Positions 22,911 to 35,816 of a stretch of DNA of 64,000 nt are shown here, piece by piece. The stretch comes from Allodiplogaster sudhausi (lineage: Eukaryota; Nematoda; Chromadorea; Rhabditida; Diplogasteridae): NCBI GenBank assembly GCA_945643635.1, contig CALZFC010000058.1, positions 1,426,001 through 1,490,000 on the forward strand, in the 5' to 3' direction. The position numbers and the translations under genes were made by a program. Positions within the stretch are counted from its first letter, which is position 1, and every line of letters begins with the position of its first letter. The notes under the pieces were generated by a model, which saw only the letters and a list, made by a program, of their open reading frames with translations, had not been told where the DNA came from and ran no database searches.

Positions 22911-24144
22911 CTGAAAGTAAGATTGGCATTAACACCTTAAATATATGTTCTAATACAAAAAATCGCTTTTAATGAAATATCTGCGGGTCATTTTTTCCAG
23001 GAAAGGCACCTCTATATAAATGTTGGGCTTCGACTTATTCTGCAATCTTCGTGCTGAAATTTTTCTCATTCCAGACTCAATTTCATACACCACTAAGCTT
23101 TAAGAGATGATTGGCTTATTGTTTAGAAGAAGAAAAAATAAGGAGAGAGACTGGAAAGAGTTAAGGGAAGGATGCGAGGAAATCAAGGGGGAGATGAAAT
23201 TAAGGGGAGAGGACGAGTAGAGAAGAGTCGGCTGATTCAAATCACTCAAATCATGAATGATCAGGCTGATTCAATCAGTGGCTGCTTTTAATGATTACGT
23301 CAGTTCGAGACCCGCCTCTAGTTCTTTTTTCTTCACTTTAGCGAGGCTGTTCGCCGATATCGAGTTGTAAGAACAAAATGATTTCATGGAGAAGTGAGAG
23401 ATCGCGCATGCTCGATAGATAGAAATTAAAGAAATGTAACATGAAACAGAGAAAGAGGGTGAGAAACTGTTCAACCAAGAACATTGAGAAGAAGAAAAAG
23501 AGTGGAAAGCAGTATTTGTTAGTGTGGCGGTCAATATAAAAGGGGCAATAATGCAACTCTTAAATGGCTCTGAGGGAAGAAGACTCCATGTCTAACTTCT
23601 CAGGCTCTTTCACATTGGGAAGTTGACAGAGAGAGGAGACTTCTCTCTGCACTCGTCTTCTGCCTCCACTAATAGACCCATCGACACGGTCATGGCTTCT
23701 TTGATGGGTCTGGGGTCTCTCTCTCCCTCTCTCTCTCTCTTTCTCTTTCTCTTTCTCTCTCTCACTTCCTAGCACCCCCTCCTTCCTCGAAGATCCTCAC
23801 TCCTCCTCTTTCCTCTCTGCTTCTCCTTCCCAATCGCTCAACACCATCGCGCGCTCACTTACCGGTCGTTCTCACCTAATGGGTAATTTCGGCTCTAGCA
23901 CACATCTTTCTTTCTCTGCCGACTCTCTTATCTCGTCGCTCTCTCATGCTGCGCTCTCTCGCTCTTCCTTCCTTATTCGTTTTCGGGAAGACACAATTAG
24001 CGAGTAACTAAAATGCTCACGATTGGCGATAACGTATGGGAGTGAGAGAGAGAGAGAGAGAGACAGGGTCATAGAAAAAGCAAGTAATCAAAAAGAGAGA
24101 TTATGTAAAGATGAGAAAAGGAGAGCGCCAAGATATCGAGACAG

Positions 24145-24151
24145 TGAGAGG

Positions 24152-24193
<42 letters not shown>
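24145..24193. repeat. (GA)n microsatellite
   Basis: Nearly continuous GA run in the gene-poor middle region. Confidence 0.9.
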
Positions 24194-24196
<3 letters not shown>

Positions 24197-24615
24197 AGGA
24201 AGAGGGAGAGAGTGCCATAAAAGAGAGCTCATCAAACAAGTCGTCGTCTCGCTTAATGTGGCACTCTCTAAATTTTGCTGTTGTCTGAGCACTCTGACTT
24301 CGCCGTGCACTCTCGCCTTCTCTTTGCTGAAGATCATCATCGTGGAATGCGTGGTGCGAATGGCTCTGAATTTGATGGTGGCCGGCGCCGTCTCCTTCCC
24401 GGTTTATAACCTATCCAAGACAAAGACGGGCATTTCTGGCTCGTCTCGGCCGGCTTCCTCCCTCTCTCTCCCTCCTTTAAATGTCCCTCCATCACATTCT
24501 ATTTTATTTCCAAGCTATATCTTTCCTCTTTTCCATCTCTCTCAGCAAGATCTGTCTCATTTTATATGCTCGCACACAAAGAATGAGCGAGCCTCTCTCT
24601 CTCCCCCCCCCCCCT

Positions 24616-24618
<3 letters not shown>

Positions 24619-24655
<37 letters not shown>

Positions 24656-24663
24656 ATCTCTCT
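24619..24663. repeat. (CT)n microsatellite
   Basis: CT run after a C-homopolymer at about 24603-24614; opposite polarity to the GA run 430 bases to its left. Confidence 0.85.
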
Positions 24664-24813
24664 TTTTCCAGTATACAACTACTCTAGTTAAATACAGTAG
24701 TTACTTTTAGTGGGCTAGCGTGAGTTTTATAGCATCTTGAGACACCGGACGCTTCTGAGCACACCAGCAGATCCGGCTCGAGCACATCAAACCGCCAAGT
24801 CGAACTGTCTTTC

Positions 24814-24850
<37 letters not shown>

Positions 24851-25156
24851 TGAGAGGCAGAAAGAGAGAAAGCTAGAGAAACAGAGAGAAAACCGTTCTG
24901 CAGCAATTACCGCTATTTATATTTATGTGGCCCCTTTAGATGAGTATATACGGGTCAAAAACGCTACATTTGTCCCTCTCCACCCCCATTTGTCGTTACT
25001 GTGACTTCTTCCCTCTTGTTGTCTGGCTCTCTCATCCTCGCGCACTCTCTCGTCATGCCGTTCTCTCTAGAATTCTGACAGCCTGTCCGTGTGGATCAAT
25101 CACACGCCAGGAAGCAGTTGCGACTTGCTCCCTCGGATCAGATGTCATTCCAGCAG

Positions 25157-25160
<4 letters not shown>

Positions 25161-25195
<35 letters not shown>

Positions 25196-25216
25196 GAGAG
25201 AGAGAGAGAGAGAAAG
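25161..25216. repeat. (GA)n microsatellite
   Basis: GA run with two short interruptions. Confidence 0.9.
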
Positions 25217-25859
25217 ATTGAGAAAGAATGGGAAAGACAAAAAAGAGAGAATGCCTTCAGATGATGATAAGACAAGTCACGACAGACATTACGGCGTCCT
25301 TCTAATTCTCAGACAGGGCTACGGTACTTTGTGTGCCGAGAGAAACTGACTGACAGATTCAGGATAGTTCTATTGTTAAGAATGCATTGCTTGAGAAGAA
25401 GTATGTTGCACGGAGGAAGATCTAATAGTCTTAAAAATATATTTCAAGAGTACATATTACTTTGTGTGAAATGATAGTTTAGAAGTGTCAGCAGAAGATT
25501 CCGTGGATGAAGGAAGAAAAGATCTCGCCGCTTGCATACTAATCCTCACAAAGAATGCAATGGAGCGAAGAGTGCAAGAATGGAAAAGATAAGAGGACAA
25601 TGAGGAGAAACAGCAGCAGGAGCCATTCTATTCTATTATGGAAATGTGTCTGGTCACAAAATACTCAACCTTTTCAACAGCCAATGGTGTAGATCAGTCA
25701 TTCGTAAAAGATTTGAGATCTTTTATCACAGGGTCGGAAGAATTTGTATAGCATGACAAAAAAAGCGCTCTTACGCAAGTGGAACTAATGGTTAGAAACT
25801 TCTAGGCTGGAAATAAAGTGTTTATAGATGAAAAGGAAGAGAAAACCTTGCCGCACCTT

Positions 25860-25970
25860 GAGGCTGACGCTGTCTTCGAAGGCAAGGAAACTGTCGATCT
25901 GCACGACGAGTTCGTCAGGGAGGAGATCGAGCAGAGAGGAAGAAGCTGCGGCGGCCGATGAAGAAGACAT
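25860..25970 (-). CDS. Possible first exon with F-box-like motif
   Basis: On the minus strand an ATG near 25970 opens a frame with a Ser/Ala-rich start followed by LLDLLPDELVVQIDSFLAFE, then DSVSLK and a GTGCGG donor. LPDELVxxIxSFL resembles the first half of an F-box, which would bind SKP1 in an SCF ubiquitin ligase. The second half (usually a VCRRW-type segment) was not found, so this is an orphan exon. Low confidence. Confidence 0.3.
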
Positions 25971-27543
25971 CTTCACTCTGCAATCAATGATCCACTTGGA
26001 TTCGACAAGAACATTGTTGCCATGAACCGAGTAATATTCCAGCTTGCGTCTGACAGAAGAGTAAAATGAGGCAAAGAAGCGAGAAAGCAGAGAAGGAAGA
26101 AGGGAAAAGATGGCATTTTATGCATGCGCGGAGGGGCGGGCACAGCAAACAATCTCGATCAGCTGATATTGGAAAGAAGGCTTCGGCAGATTATCGCCCG
26201 AAGGGGAACACCGATATCCGGCTTCAGCCATCTTCACGAACATTAAAACAGAAAAAAATAACCAAGCCAAGACATGAGCTGTTGAGCTTCGGAAAATAGG
26301 AGAAACTTAGCGAGGGAGAGAGATAAAGAGAGAGAGAGAAAGAAACAGAAAGAGAGAGAAAGAGAAAGAAAGAGACTGAGAGCGACTAAGAAGGAGCTAG
26401 AGAGAGGGAGGGGAGGATAAACAGCAGAGGGCACGAGGGTCTAAAGCAGATATTGACAGTAAGCCATACAAATCTTTCACGAAAAACCGGCAGAAATCAT
26501 GGATTTTATCTGCTTATCGCAAGACTTCCGCCCTGTCAAAGAAGTTCTCAAGAGATGGAAATGTTTCGCTGTCCCTTCCCTTTTTAATCAAAATGTGAGA
26601 TTACCCTTAAATATCAAGCGTATAAAGAGGAGCATCCAATTAAGTGATCAGCATACCACAGAGCAGAGAAACCAAAGTGCCAGGCAGGATTATGACCTAC
26701 TCTGTCTTTTATTGAACCTCAAAAAATTTAGCGGAACACCACAACCAGACGAAAGATTCAGAGTGTTTGTGGTGAATGGCTGATTCCGAGATTTTGAGGG
26801 ATAAAGAGAGAGAGTGAGAGAGAGAGAGAGGGAGAGAAAGAGGAAAGTGCATGTTAAAAACAGAAAGAATAGAAGAGAGTGAGAGGGGGAGAAAAGGCTG
26901 TGAAACCTCAGAAATACGATAGGGATGAAGTATGGCGATTGGAGGTTACGGAATGCTCGACTTAACGAGGTGCACTTGAAGCTCTCCGGCTGAAGTGCCA
27001 CTCTGTCGTCCTTTATCTATATATCATTCAGCAATCCTGCCTCTCTCTCTCCCCCCGTCTGTCTCTCCCTCTCTCTCACACACTCTCACTCTCGCCCTTT
27101 TCTCACTTTCCCTCTCTCTCCCTCTTCTCTCGTGAACCCGCCTACTCCACATGCTTCGTATCGTCCGCGCGAAATCGTTCATCTCCCGTTTTATAACTGT
27201 GATTTGGGCCGGTAGACGGATGGCGAAAAGGAGTTGAATGAGCTATTTGAATGGAAGGAGAGAGAAGCAGAGAAAGCGAAGAGAGTGTATGGAGTTTAGA
27301 GCAAGATCATGAGAGGGACTGAGGGAGACGAGCTGGAAGTAAGGAATATAAAATAATGATAGCCGAAAGTGTGAGAGCTCGTAAGGCATCATGCAGAGGT
27401 CGAGAGAGAAAGACAAGGAGAGAGAAAGAGAGACAGACAGAGAGAGAAAGAGAGAGAGAGAGAGAGAGTCCTCAACTCCTCCGAAATGGGGGTGCTTCGG
27501 CGTACTACCCTCTACTACCACTGGTGAGCGATGGCCCGATGGC

Positions 27544-27574
<31 letters not shown>

Positions 27575-28920
27575 ACCCCTCTCTCCCTCTTTCCCTCTTA
27601 CTTTCCAAGTGCCTTCGAGATAGCAGCAACAGCATTGCAGACTGCACGAGAGATCACAACAATATGAGAGAACCCAGAGTGCAAAGATGATCGTTTTCAG
27701 AGGGCCGTGGTGAAATAAATGGAGTGCGTGAATTGCATCGACATACACATCAGCAGGTGAGATGCTGCAGAGTGTGAAGAGGTGATTGTGGAAGAGCGAG
27801 AGAGAGAGACAGAGAGCGAGAGAGAGAGACAGAGAGCGAGAGAGAGAGAGAGAGAGAGACGAAGACAACGAAGGTGTGGATAATGGCCATTGGTGAGAAG
27901 GAGATCTCGGAGTGGACAAGGCAGAGGAAGGTGAGGATAAGTGCCTGAGGGAGAAAAGAAGGCGAGGAGGCTCAAAGTGTCTGGGTTAACAGTGATCATG
28001 AGTGAAAGGGGTGGAAGCAAGAGACTTATAGCTTGGATAAACCGTGTGTGAAGTGGCCGATTTTTTTCGTGATTTATCGAAACGAAATTGATCAGGTCGG
28101 ATATATTGTATTTGTTAGGTAGTATATGCAGTGATATCCTAACTGTTAATACAAGTGGTTTTTTTTTGCCAAAGCGGATTTAAAGGAAGCCAGCGAATTA
28201 AAGGACTGCTATATATTTTTGAAGTTTCTCTCAAGTATCTTCCTGCTCTCCTACTTTCTGTCTCTCTCTTCCTCATCTCTTACTCTCTCTCTCTTTCTAT
28301 CTTTCTCTCTTTCTCTCTCGCCTTCTTCCTCATTTCTATCCCTTGCTTGCTCCATGTGATGATCCTGGTCCGGACGTCAAAAGTTGAATGGGCGGAAAGT
28401 CGAAATGGTGGCCGAAATGGGCATCTCGTGTTGCCAGCGAACAAATCGGAGCCATCGCCGACTTGGGGAAACAGCTTGCAGTAACTACGCTCAGAATGAC
28501 TCCTCTCTTTCTATATTCTCTCTCACTCTTCATACTCTTTCTTTCTCTACTTTCTTTTCTTCTCTTCATTTGCACCGTCGTTCTCCAATCCTCACTACTC
28601 CACATCTCACCAAATGACTGAAATAAATCGCGCAGAAAACGAGGAAGAAAGAGAAAGAGAGACGAGAGAGAGAGAGAAAGACGGAGGGAGAGAGCGAGAG
28701 AAGGAGGAAGAGAGGGAGAGAGAGAGAAAGGGAGAGAGGGAGAGAGGGAGAATGAACTGAGTCAGCAGAGTGCCCTCTTGGCCAGGATGATGATGATGTC
28801 TCCTTTGCCAAAGCAAACTGACAGAGAGAAAGAGAGAGAGAGAGACAAATGGAAAGTGAGAGACCATATATCTCAAAACGCATCATAAAGTCTCGGTCGA
28901 GGAAAGTTTAGAGAGAAGGA

Positions 28921-28945
28921 GCGAGAGAGGGAGAGAGAGAAAGAT

Positions 28946-28985
<40 letters not shown>

Positions 28986-28990
28986 TGAAA
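28921..28990. repeat. (GA)n microsatellite
   Basis: Interrupted, then pure GA run. Confidence 0.85.
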
Positions 28991-31380
28991 GAGAACCTCT
29001 GTCATTGGTTGTCGCGCATAAATTACACGGACGAACGAGCTAATAAATGTTTGAAATAATTACATGAAAAGGGAGATGTGCCCGAGGGTAGAAGAATAGT
29101 GTTGAAGCTCTAGCGACAACTTCCATCTAAGCTCTCTTAGAAAAGCAGCCAAATCTCGAAAAAATATCCATTTTCTTGAACGAAACTATTTCTTTGATTA
29201 AAAAAGACCTAATTACTGTCATGTACTGTAGGAAAATTCAGAGCTATGTATATATAAAAAAACGGATTACAATATCAATAAGTAAGTATGTACAGAGAAT
29301 AGTGGAGATTCTACTGGAGGGGATACGAACCACAAGAAATTGCTGAAGCGTGTAGAAAGTGTTAAAAGATAAGGAATGTCTTTGAACTTCTGCTTGCATG
29401 GCCGTCATTGCGCACTAGAATATCTACAAAAAAGGACTGCGGTTCAGACGCTGAAGAAATCATGGAAGCGTAAAGAGCAAATAAAGTGGAAGTGCAACTA
29501 TTACGGATGGACATGCATACATCAGTACATTGTACTTCTTATAAGACTACTCAAGTAGAAGCTGAATCAAAAAAGAAGTCTATGTAGTAAATGGTAGGCT
29601 GAGGAATCACAGAGTGCGACTTCGCGTTCCCTTTCTCTGATTCGGTGGCTCTGGCGGCATCCATTGTTGCCACAGCCAATTGCTCATAATTGCCATTTCT
29701 GACTCTTGTCTGGCCTCTCTTCAGTTCATTCACTCTTTCTCTCTCTCTCTCCTTGTTCTCTTCTGAAAAAGGCACTTAGCGTGGGCGGCACTGCCAGCAT
29801 AGCAGAAGTCCTTTAGATGAATGCCGCTTCTCAACCTGAATGAAGTAGAAAGGTTCTCAATTCATTGAAGGATAATAGAAGCCAAGGAAGTGCGAAGAGA
29901 CTGTGATATCGAAATGATTTCTTGAAAGGTTGATAGAAAGAGAGAGGATAGGAGGGTAGAGTGAGACAACGAGAGAGTGCAATTGAGAGAGAGAAAGAGA
30001 AAGAGAGAGAGAGAGAGAGAGAAAAAAAAATGTATGTAGAATGTCTTCCAGCAAGTGAATGCGTATTCGCGCCCAGTCAGCGGTATCTTTGGCGGCAGAC
30101 GAAAAAGCTAACGGAGCCAAAAAATGTAGTCCCAGGAGAGGTGAAGAGGTGTAAACTGGTGCGTGGTGGATTTTATCATGAATATAAATGCTCTCCACTT
30201 GCGGCGATACGTCGTTTATGTGAGGAGACTGGCTGGGCCTTGAAATCGTAAAGACTGTTATGGACTCCCATAAAATAGTCATAAGACTAGTAATATGCAT
30301 ATTTTGCAGGATAAAGATGTTGTTGACGTGGAATAAACTTTTTATGAGGCAAACGATGATCATTCAGGGTTGGAATCTGTAGGTGAATGATATGATATCA
30401 AATAGATAAAATATTTTTATTGCAATGAAAATTCAAGCAGATAGTATGTACATATGTATGTACATAAATAAATATGTTCAATGTAATAGATAGAATTAAT
30501 TGGCGACAAGGTAAAAGGGGGATGTTTTCCTAGGTAATCTTTATAGAAGAAAGAAGGGAGAATGCATCCGCGAGTTTATCCTTGAGTGATAAGAAAAAGA
30601 AGCTTAAATTTCATTCGACTCATCGTGACTTATCAATTTGATTTATGGCATTCCTTGAATGTATCACGAGAGACACTTCCTTCTGATAAGAGAAGCTGGC
30701 TTCTGAGTGAGAGAAGCCCGCGAGGCTCAAGGCTATGCTTCTAATAGTCTATGTAAAAAAGGAAACAACGTTAACAGTCAGAGAACCATTTTATTTGGGA
30801 AGTGGGAAAATTTCGATGGCAAGTGAAAAATGCGTACTGATTCACAGTTTTGACGGAAGAGGGAATGTGGGAGAAAGGGGCGTGTCTTAACATCGAGGAG
30901 ACTCGGACTGTGCAGTGACAATGACTTCATTGAAGGCGCTCACGGCTCACTCGATCACCGATTAGGAGAGAGGGAAAGAGAGAGAATGAGAGAGAGGGAA
31001 ATAGAGATGAAGATAGAAAGAGAGAGAGAGAGCACAGAGAAGAAGAGTAGGCAGATTAATAGGGGTTGAAAGACTGGAGGAGTAAGTCGCATTTGAAGCG
31101 GGAGATGGTGAGATGGAGGGAGAGAGAGGAGAGTGTTGATCACTGCTGCTTACAGAGGAAAAGAGTCACGAAAGAGAGAGACTTAGAGTGCTAGAGAGTA
31201 CGGAAATAGAAAGATGCAGAGAGCGACTTCCACCGCGAAGAGCCAATGGCAACCTCGGATCGCCGCTTCTTTCCCTGCTATCGTATTACCGATCTTATCA
31301 CACAGGAAGAGGATTATCCACAGTGATGGCTTAGTGTTGTGAGGAGAAGAGCGGAGTGAGGGAGGGAATGAAGGAATGAG

Positions 31381-31383
<3 letters not shown>

Positions 31384-31436
<53 letters not shown>
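31384..31436. repeat. Longest pure (GA)n microsatellite
   Basis: About 53 bases of uninterrupted GA, the longest perfect run seen in the window. Confidence 0.92.
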
Positions 31437-31440
<4 letters not shown>

Positions 31441-32049
31441 GGAGATTGAATGATAGAGAGGAACAAGAAAAGGCCGATGTGGTTGCATTGCTTTAGAAGG
31501 CCAGCAATATTTGACGACGTTGAGTTTAGTGCATTCAAAGATCGAGAGATGCGGTAAGGAAAAGTGAAATGAAAGAAGAGACGGATAAAAGAAATAGTGA
31601 TAGAGGCGTTTCCACGAGAAAACAGCTGATTTTCAAGACAGAGTTCAGAATAACTACTCTCTCTCTCTCTCTCTCTCTCTATTACTCTCTCTAATACTCT
31701 TCATCTTACTCTCCGCACTAGAATAATCTCGCTCTCTCTTCGCTCCCTCCTTCTACCCAACTCCCTTGCGGCTAGCTTTCCCTAATCCCACTGCCACGGT
31801 TTCCGTCCCGCTGATTTCCTCTGCCGTTTGATGCAAGCCGCCTCTAAAGGTGATCCTCCGCAGTGGATCGGATATCCTCCATTCTTCTCTTTGCGACAAA
31901 CACGTTGCTGCCTACATCGCATCGTATTTTGCGAAGCGAGAAAGGCGTCGTGAAAGGGTCGAGTGGTTGGGTTTGGAGTGAGGTGGCATTGAAGAGGAAG
32001 ATTCAGGGAGAAAGGGATATAGAGAAACGAAAGTATGCAAAAGAGAGAT

Positions 32050-32061
32050 ACGAAGAGAGAA

Positions 32062-32096
<35 letters not shown>

Positions 32097-32152
32097 TACG
32101 AAGAGAGAGAGAGAGAGAAAGGGAGAAAGAGAGAGAGAGAGAGAGCGAGAGC
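32050..32152. repeat. (GA)n compound tract
   Basis: About 100 bases of GA with repeated gatacgaagag interruptions (near 32047 and 32095), suggesting internal duplication. Confidence 0.85.
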
Positions 32153-33551
32153 GAATGATGATGAGGTCGTCTTCTGACTCGTCTTCTCCGTCGTTGTCTC
32201 CTCCCTCGAAATGGCCCTCTTCTCTTCTTTCCGTTGAATGGGTCGTTGGCCGTCCTTGAATCGCAAACCGCGAAACGTCGCCGTGGTCGTCCGCTTCTTC
32301 GAGAGGCAGCAATGGCCTCATTCTCTCTCTCTTTCTCCCTTTCTCTCTTTCTCTCGTTATCTCTAGCAGCCTTTCTCGCAATGTATCCGCTATATATCTC
32401 CCACATTATCTTTTTCCTCTACTTCAATTTAACTACCCTCTTTCTCTCTCGCTTTCTCTCTCTCTCTCCCTCTCTCATTTTCTCTAGCGGAATCACCTTT
32501 CACATGCCAAGCAGATAAAGTAGAATTCGCAGCGGTCGTGCAGCGCTGGTGGCGCTGGCCTCCACTGAATAATCGTCAGTCGTTGAGCTCGATGGTGCGT
32601 GGCAGAGAGATTGTGTGACTAGTGGAGACGGCAGAGAAAGAGAGATGGCGAGAGGGTGTGGAATTAGAGGAGCACGCATAACGCAGCGAAATGAGCCATA
32701 GAATGGCCAAGAGGGGGAGAGAAAAAGAGAGAGAGAGAGAGAGAGAGAGAAGAGAGTCTTATGGGCGACGATATGCTAAAAATTTACGAGACATTTTATG
32801 TAGCTGCTCAAACGGGCTGCTCGCCAGAAAGCAGGAGCCGGCAGAGGGTTCATTGGAACCCATTTCGAGGCGGCCTTCACTCTTTCTTGACATCGTCTGT
32901 AGGAGACTCATTATATCTCCTGCGAAGGGCAAGCAGTTCAGCCAATACTAATATGGATGTGCTGGCTGAACGAATCCTTCACGGCAGGATTTCTAAGCAT
33001 CACTCCGCTGCAAATCACTGCATGATTATGATGAATTCCTTTGGAAAGACTTGGCTTTGACCCCGGCAGCATTCTTGCCCCCTCTCTATTTGTTTTCCTC
33101 TCCACATCTCGCTCTCTCTCTCTCATCTCTATCTCTCTCCTTCTAGGAACATTCCCTGCAGCTGACAAAGCATGGAAATAGAGACCGATTAGCTTCCGGG
33201 GCAGCGCGGGAATGTATGATGGATGAGACCAGCAGAGGAGCAGCGGCGGAGAGGGGGCAGTGGCCTCTTTATTTTAGTGCTGTATATTTAAATCCTATTA
33301 AATCCTATTTCAAACCAAAGTCATTGCTTGCAATATAGAGAGCGATATGCGTGAGTACAAATAATTTGTAATGTGGTTGAGAATAACGAGAAAGGTAGCC
33401 AGCGATTGGCTGAGTCAGCTGCCCTCTGCAAGAAGAGCCGCCGTGCAAGGCTGACCTGTCAGAAAGACCTGCCGGTACCCTCTTCCAAAACGGGCGTGGC
33501 ATGTCCACTCCTTTATTAGTGGAGGGTGGGGCAGAGAGAGACAGAGAGATA

Positions 33552-33587
<36 letters not shown>

Positions 33588-34162
33588 AAAGAGAGTCGGT
33601 CGAGAGATGATGAGGATGGAGAGAGATGAAGAGAAGGATAGAAAGATGAGGGGAGTGAATAAAGTAGATGAGACAAATAGAGATGAGCAGAACACAAAAG
33701 CCCATGGAAGTGTGCTTGGCTACAGTTCCGATTTAGGCGGGATTTCCATTCGCTCAGGCAAATTGGAGTTTCAACTCAGCCATAGATTAAGAAGTGATGA
33801 GGATATGGATCGGAGGGTGGAGACAAAGAAGAAGGAGAGAGAGAGAGGTCAGGTAGAGAGTCAGAAAGAGAAGGAGAAAGATAGAGAGAGAACGAGAAGA
33901 TAGACAGAGAAAAGAGAAAGAGAAAGATAAGGAGAGAGGTAGGAACTAAGCAGAAGAGACGGTACCGACCAGTAGTTGTAAATCTGCCGCTGAGCAGCTG
34001 AGAGAGTGGATGATGAGGTGAGAAGCAGAGGAGCGGCGGAAGCAAAGAGGAAGACGAGACTTCGAGACAAGTCACGCAATCAGAAGAACGTCAGATTGTA
34101 ATCAGCTTCCTCTCTTTCTTTCCCATCTACTCCTTCATTCTCGTTTACTTCTCTCTTTTCAT

Positions 34163-34204
<42 letters not shown>

Positions 34205-34755
34205 TTCCAATTCTCTCCCCACCTTCCTATCCCTCAGTTCCTGCATATGTACGTCTCGTCTTCCTTTGAAGTTTCTTAGAAAGATGAGATCTACAGTACT
34301 ACTGCTGTCATTCGATTACACACTAACAATTAAGGAAGTGAGATGAGTGGAAGAATGGTTGGGATGAACGTGAGTCATCCATCATTCCTTTACGATGAGC
34401 TGTCTCTTCCACTTCTTTACAAATGCGTGTTAGTGTGACAGGAAACTCTGATTTCAACACGAATTCCAATTTATCCAATGTAATATGATCAACAATTTGT
34501 GCAAGCAAATTTCAAATTTTAACATGCAGGAATTTTTTTGCGGTTTGTGATGCTGAGTGCCATATCTTTCCTCGTAATCAGAGATGAAATCAAAGAGTAA
34601 ACCAGATTAGAAGTGACCGGAGTCATTCTAACATCGCAAAGCATAATGAAGCATGACTTATTTGGAGGTATCCTTGGAATGTGAAGAATGTACTGGGCAG
34701 AACATGGCATTAGCAAGCCGCATGCCTATGCTAATATCACTCTCAATCGTTTCCG

Positions 34756-34788
<33 letters not shown>

Positions 34789-35816
34789 TTCTCGCTCTCT
34801 CTTTGTCCCTAACTATCTCACTTCATTGCACTTGCTGTCCATGGCATGTATTCTCACAACTGTTCAGCCAGTACATACATACATACATACATACCTTACG
34901 AGAAAAACATCTTTTCTTCCTCTCTCTACTCATCATCTAATATACTATCTCTCTGCTAATCAGTATTTTCTCTCCCATACACTGTACTTCGTCGGATGGA
35001 GAAGAGAACATGTCAGAGAACCTCTGACCAGGAAAAAAAGAGGAAGTTGAAGCAAGTAAAATAAGTTGAAATATAAATTCACGTTTTCGTACCTGAGAGG
35101 AATTAGAGCAGATTTTGCAAAGTTGTGACAACAACTTCCAGAATTGAGACTATAAATGGGAAGAAGCCACATAAACACCGGAAGAATCCATCATTTGCCT
35201 AAAGAAATACGACAAAGACATGTGAAGGAGGACGAACCACAAGATTATACCGAGGGGATAGATGTCGAAAAATGTACATATTATGTAGAGCGTTCAACTT
35301 TATTCCAGTTTTTCGAAAGACTTAATGCAACAATTGCACAACACTCTGAATGAAACCAATGAAGATGAATTGGAACGGCAAAAAGAGAAGAAAAACATCG
35401 CGTGAACAACATTGCGACGAATCATGGCGGAGTCATCATTGAAACTTATAATTATGGACAATCGGACAATCAGATTTGCAAGTATTATTAGGGAAGTGCG
35501 AGGAATATGAAAGAGTAATTGATACAAATGATTGAAAAACGATACCACATGCCAATTCGATGCTTATTGAAAAAAAATTCACGATGCTAAGAATAAGAAA
35601 AAAAAAAACGTACTAGCCAAACTAGCGATGTCTATTGACGAGAACTTTGAGAAGTTATCGGCATGTTTTTCGGTTTGAGCAACGTGGTCACAATGATCAG
35701 ATTAAAGCATTCTGGTTCACTTGAAGTCCTTATTTCGCGGTGCTTTGCTAAGGACAAGCTTGTATTGAGGCGAGTTTGATGTGTTCTCTGCACGATCTGT
35801 TCCCAGGTTAAGTTCC

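Larger units (their letters stand above)
23000..35800. other. Repeat-rich stretch without a confident gene
   Basis: About 12.8 kb dominated by GA and CT microsatellites and purine- or pyrimidine-rich degenerate sequence. Most open frames here are low-complexity Leu-Ser or Arg-Glu shadows of those repeats. Isolated non-repeat islands exist near 25.8-26.0, 28.38-28.49, 29.6, 30.05-30.25, 31.8-32.0, 32.2-32.3, 32.76-33.06 and 33.4-33.5 kb, some with plausible exon-like composition, but I could not join any into a gene. Confidence 0.6.

Noticed and set aside
31782..32381. 199-codon minus-strand frame, the second longest in the window
   Set aside because: Its middle is a translated CT microsatellite (long Leu-Ser run). 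The end NGGYPIHCGGSPLEAACI looks exon-like but could not be joined to anything.
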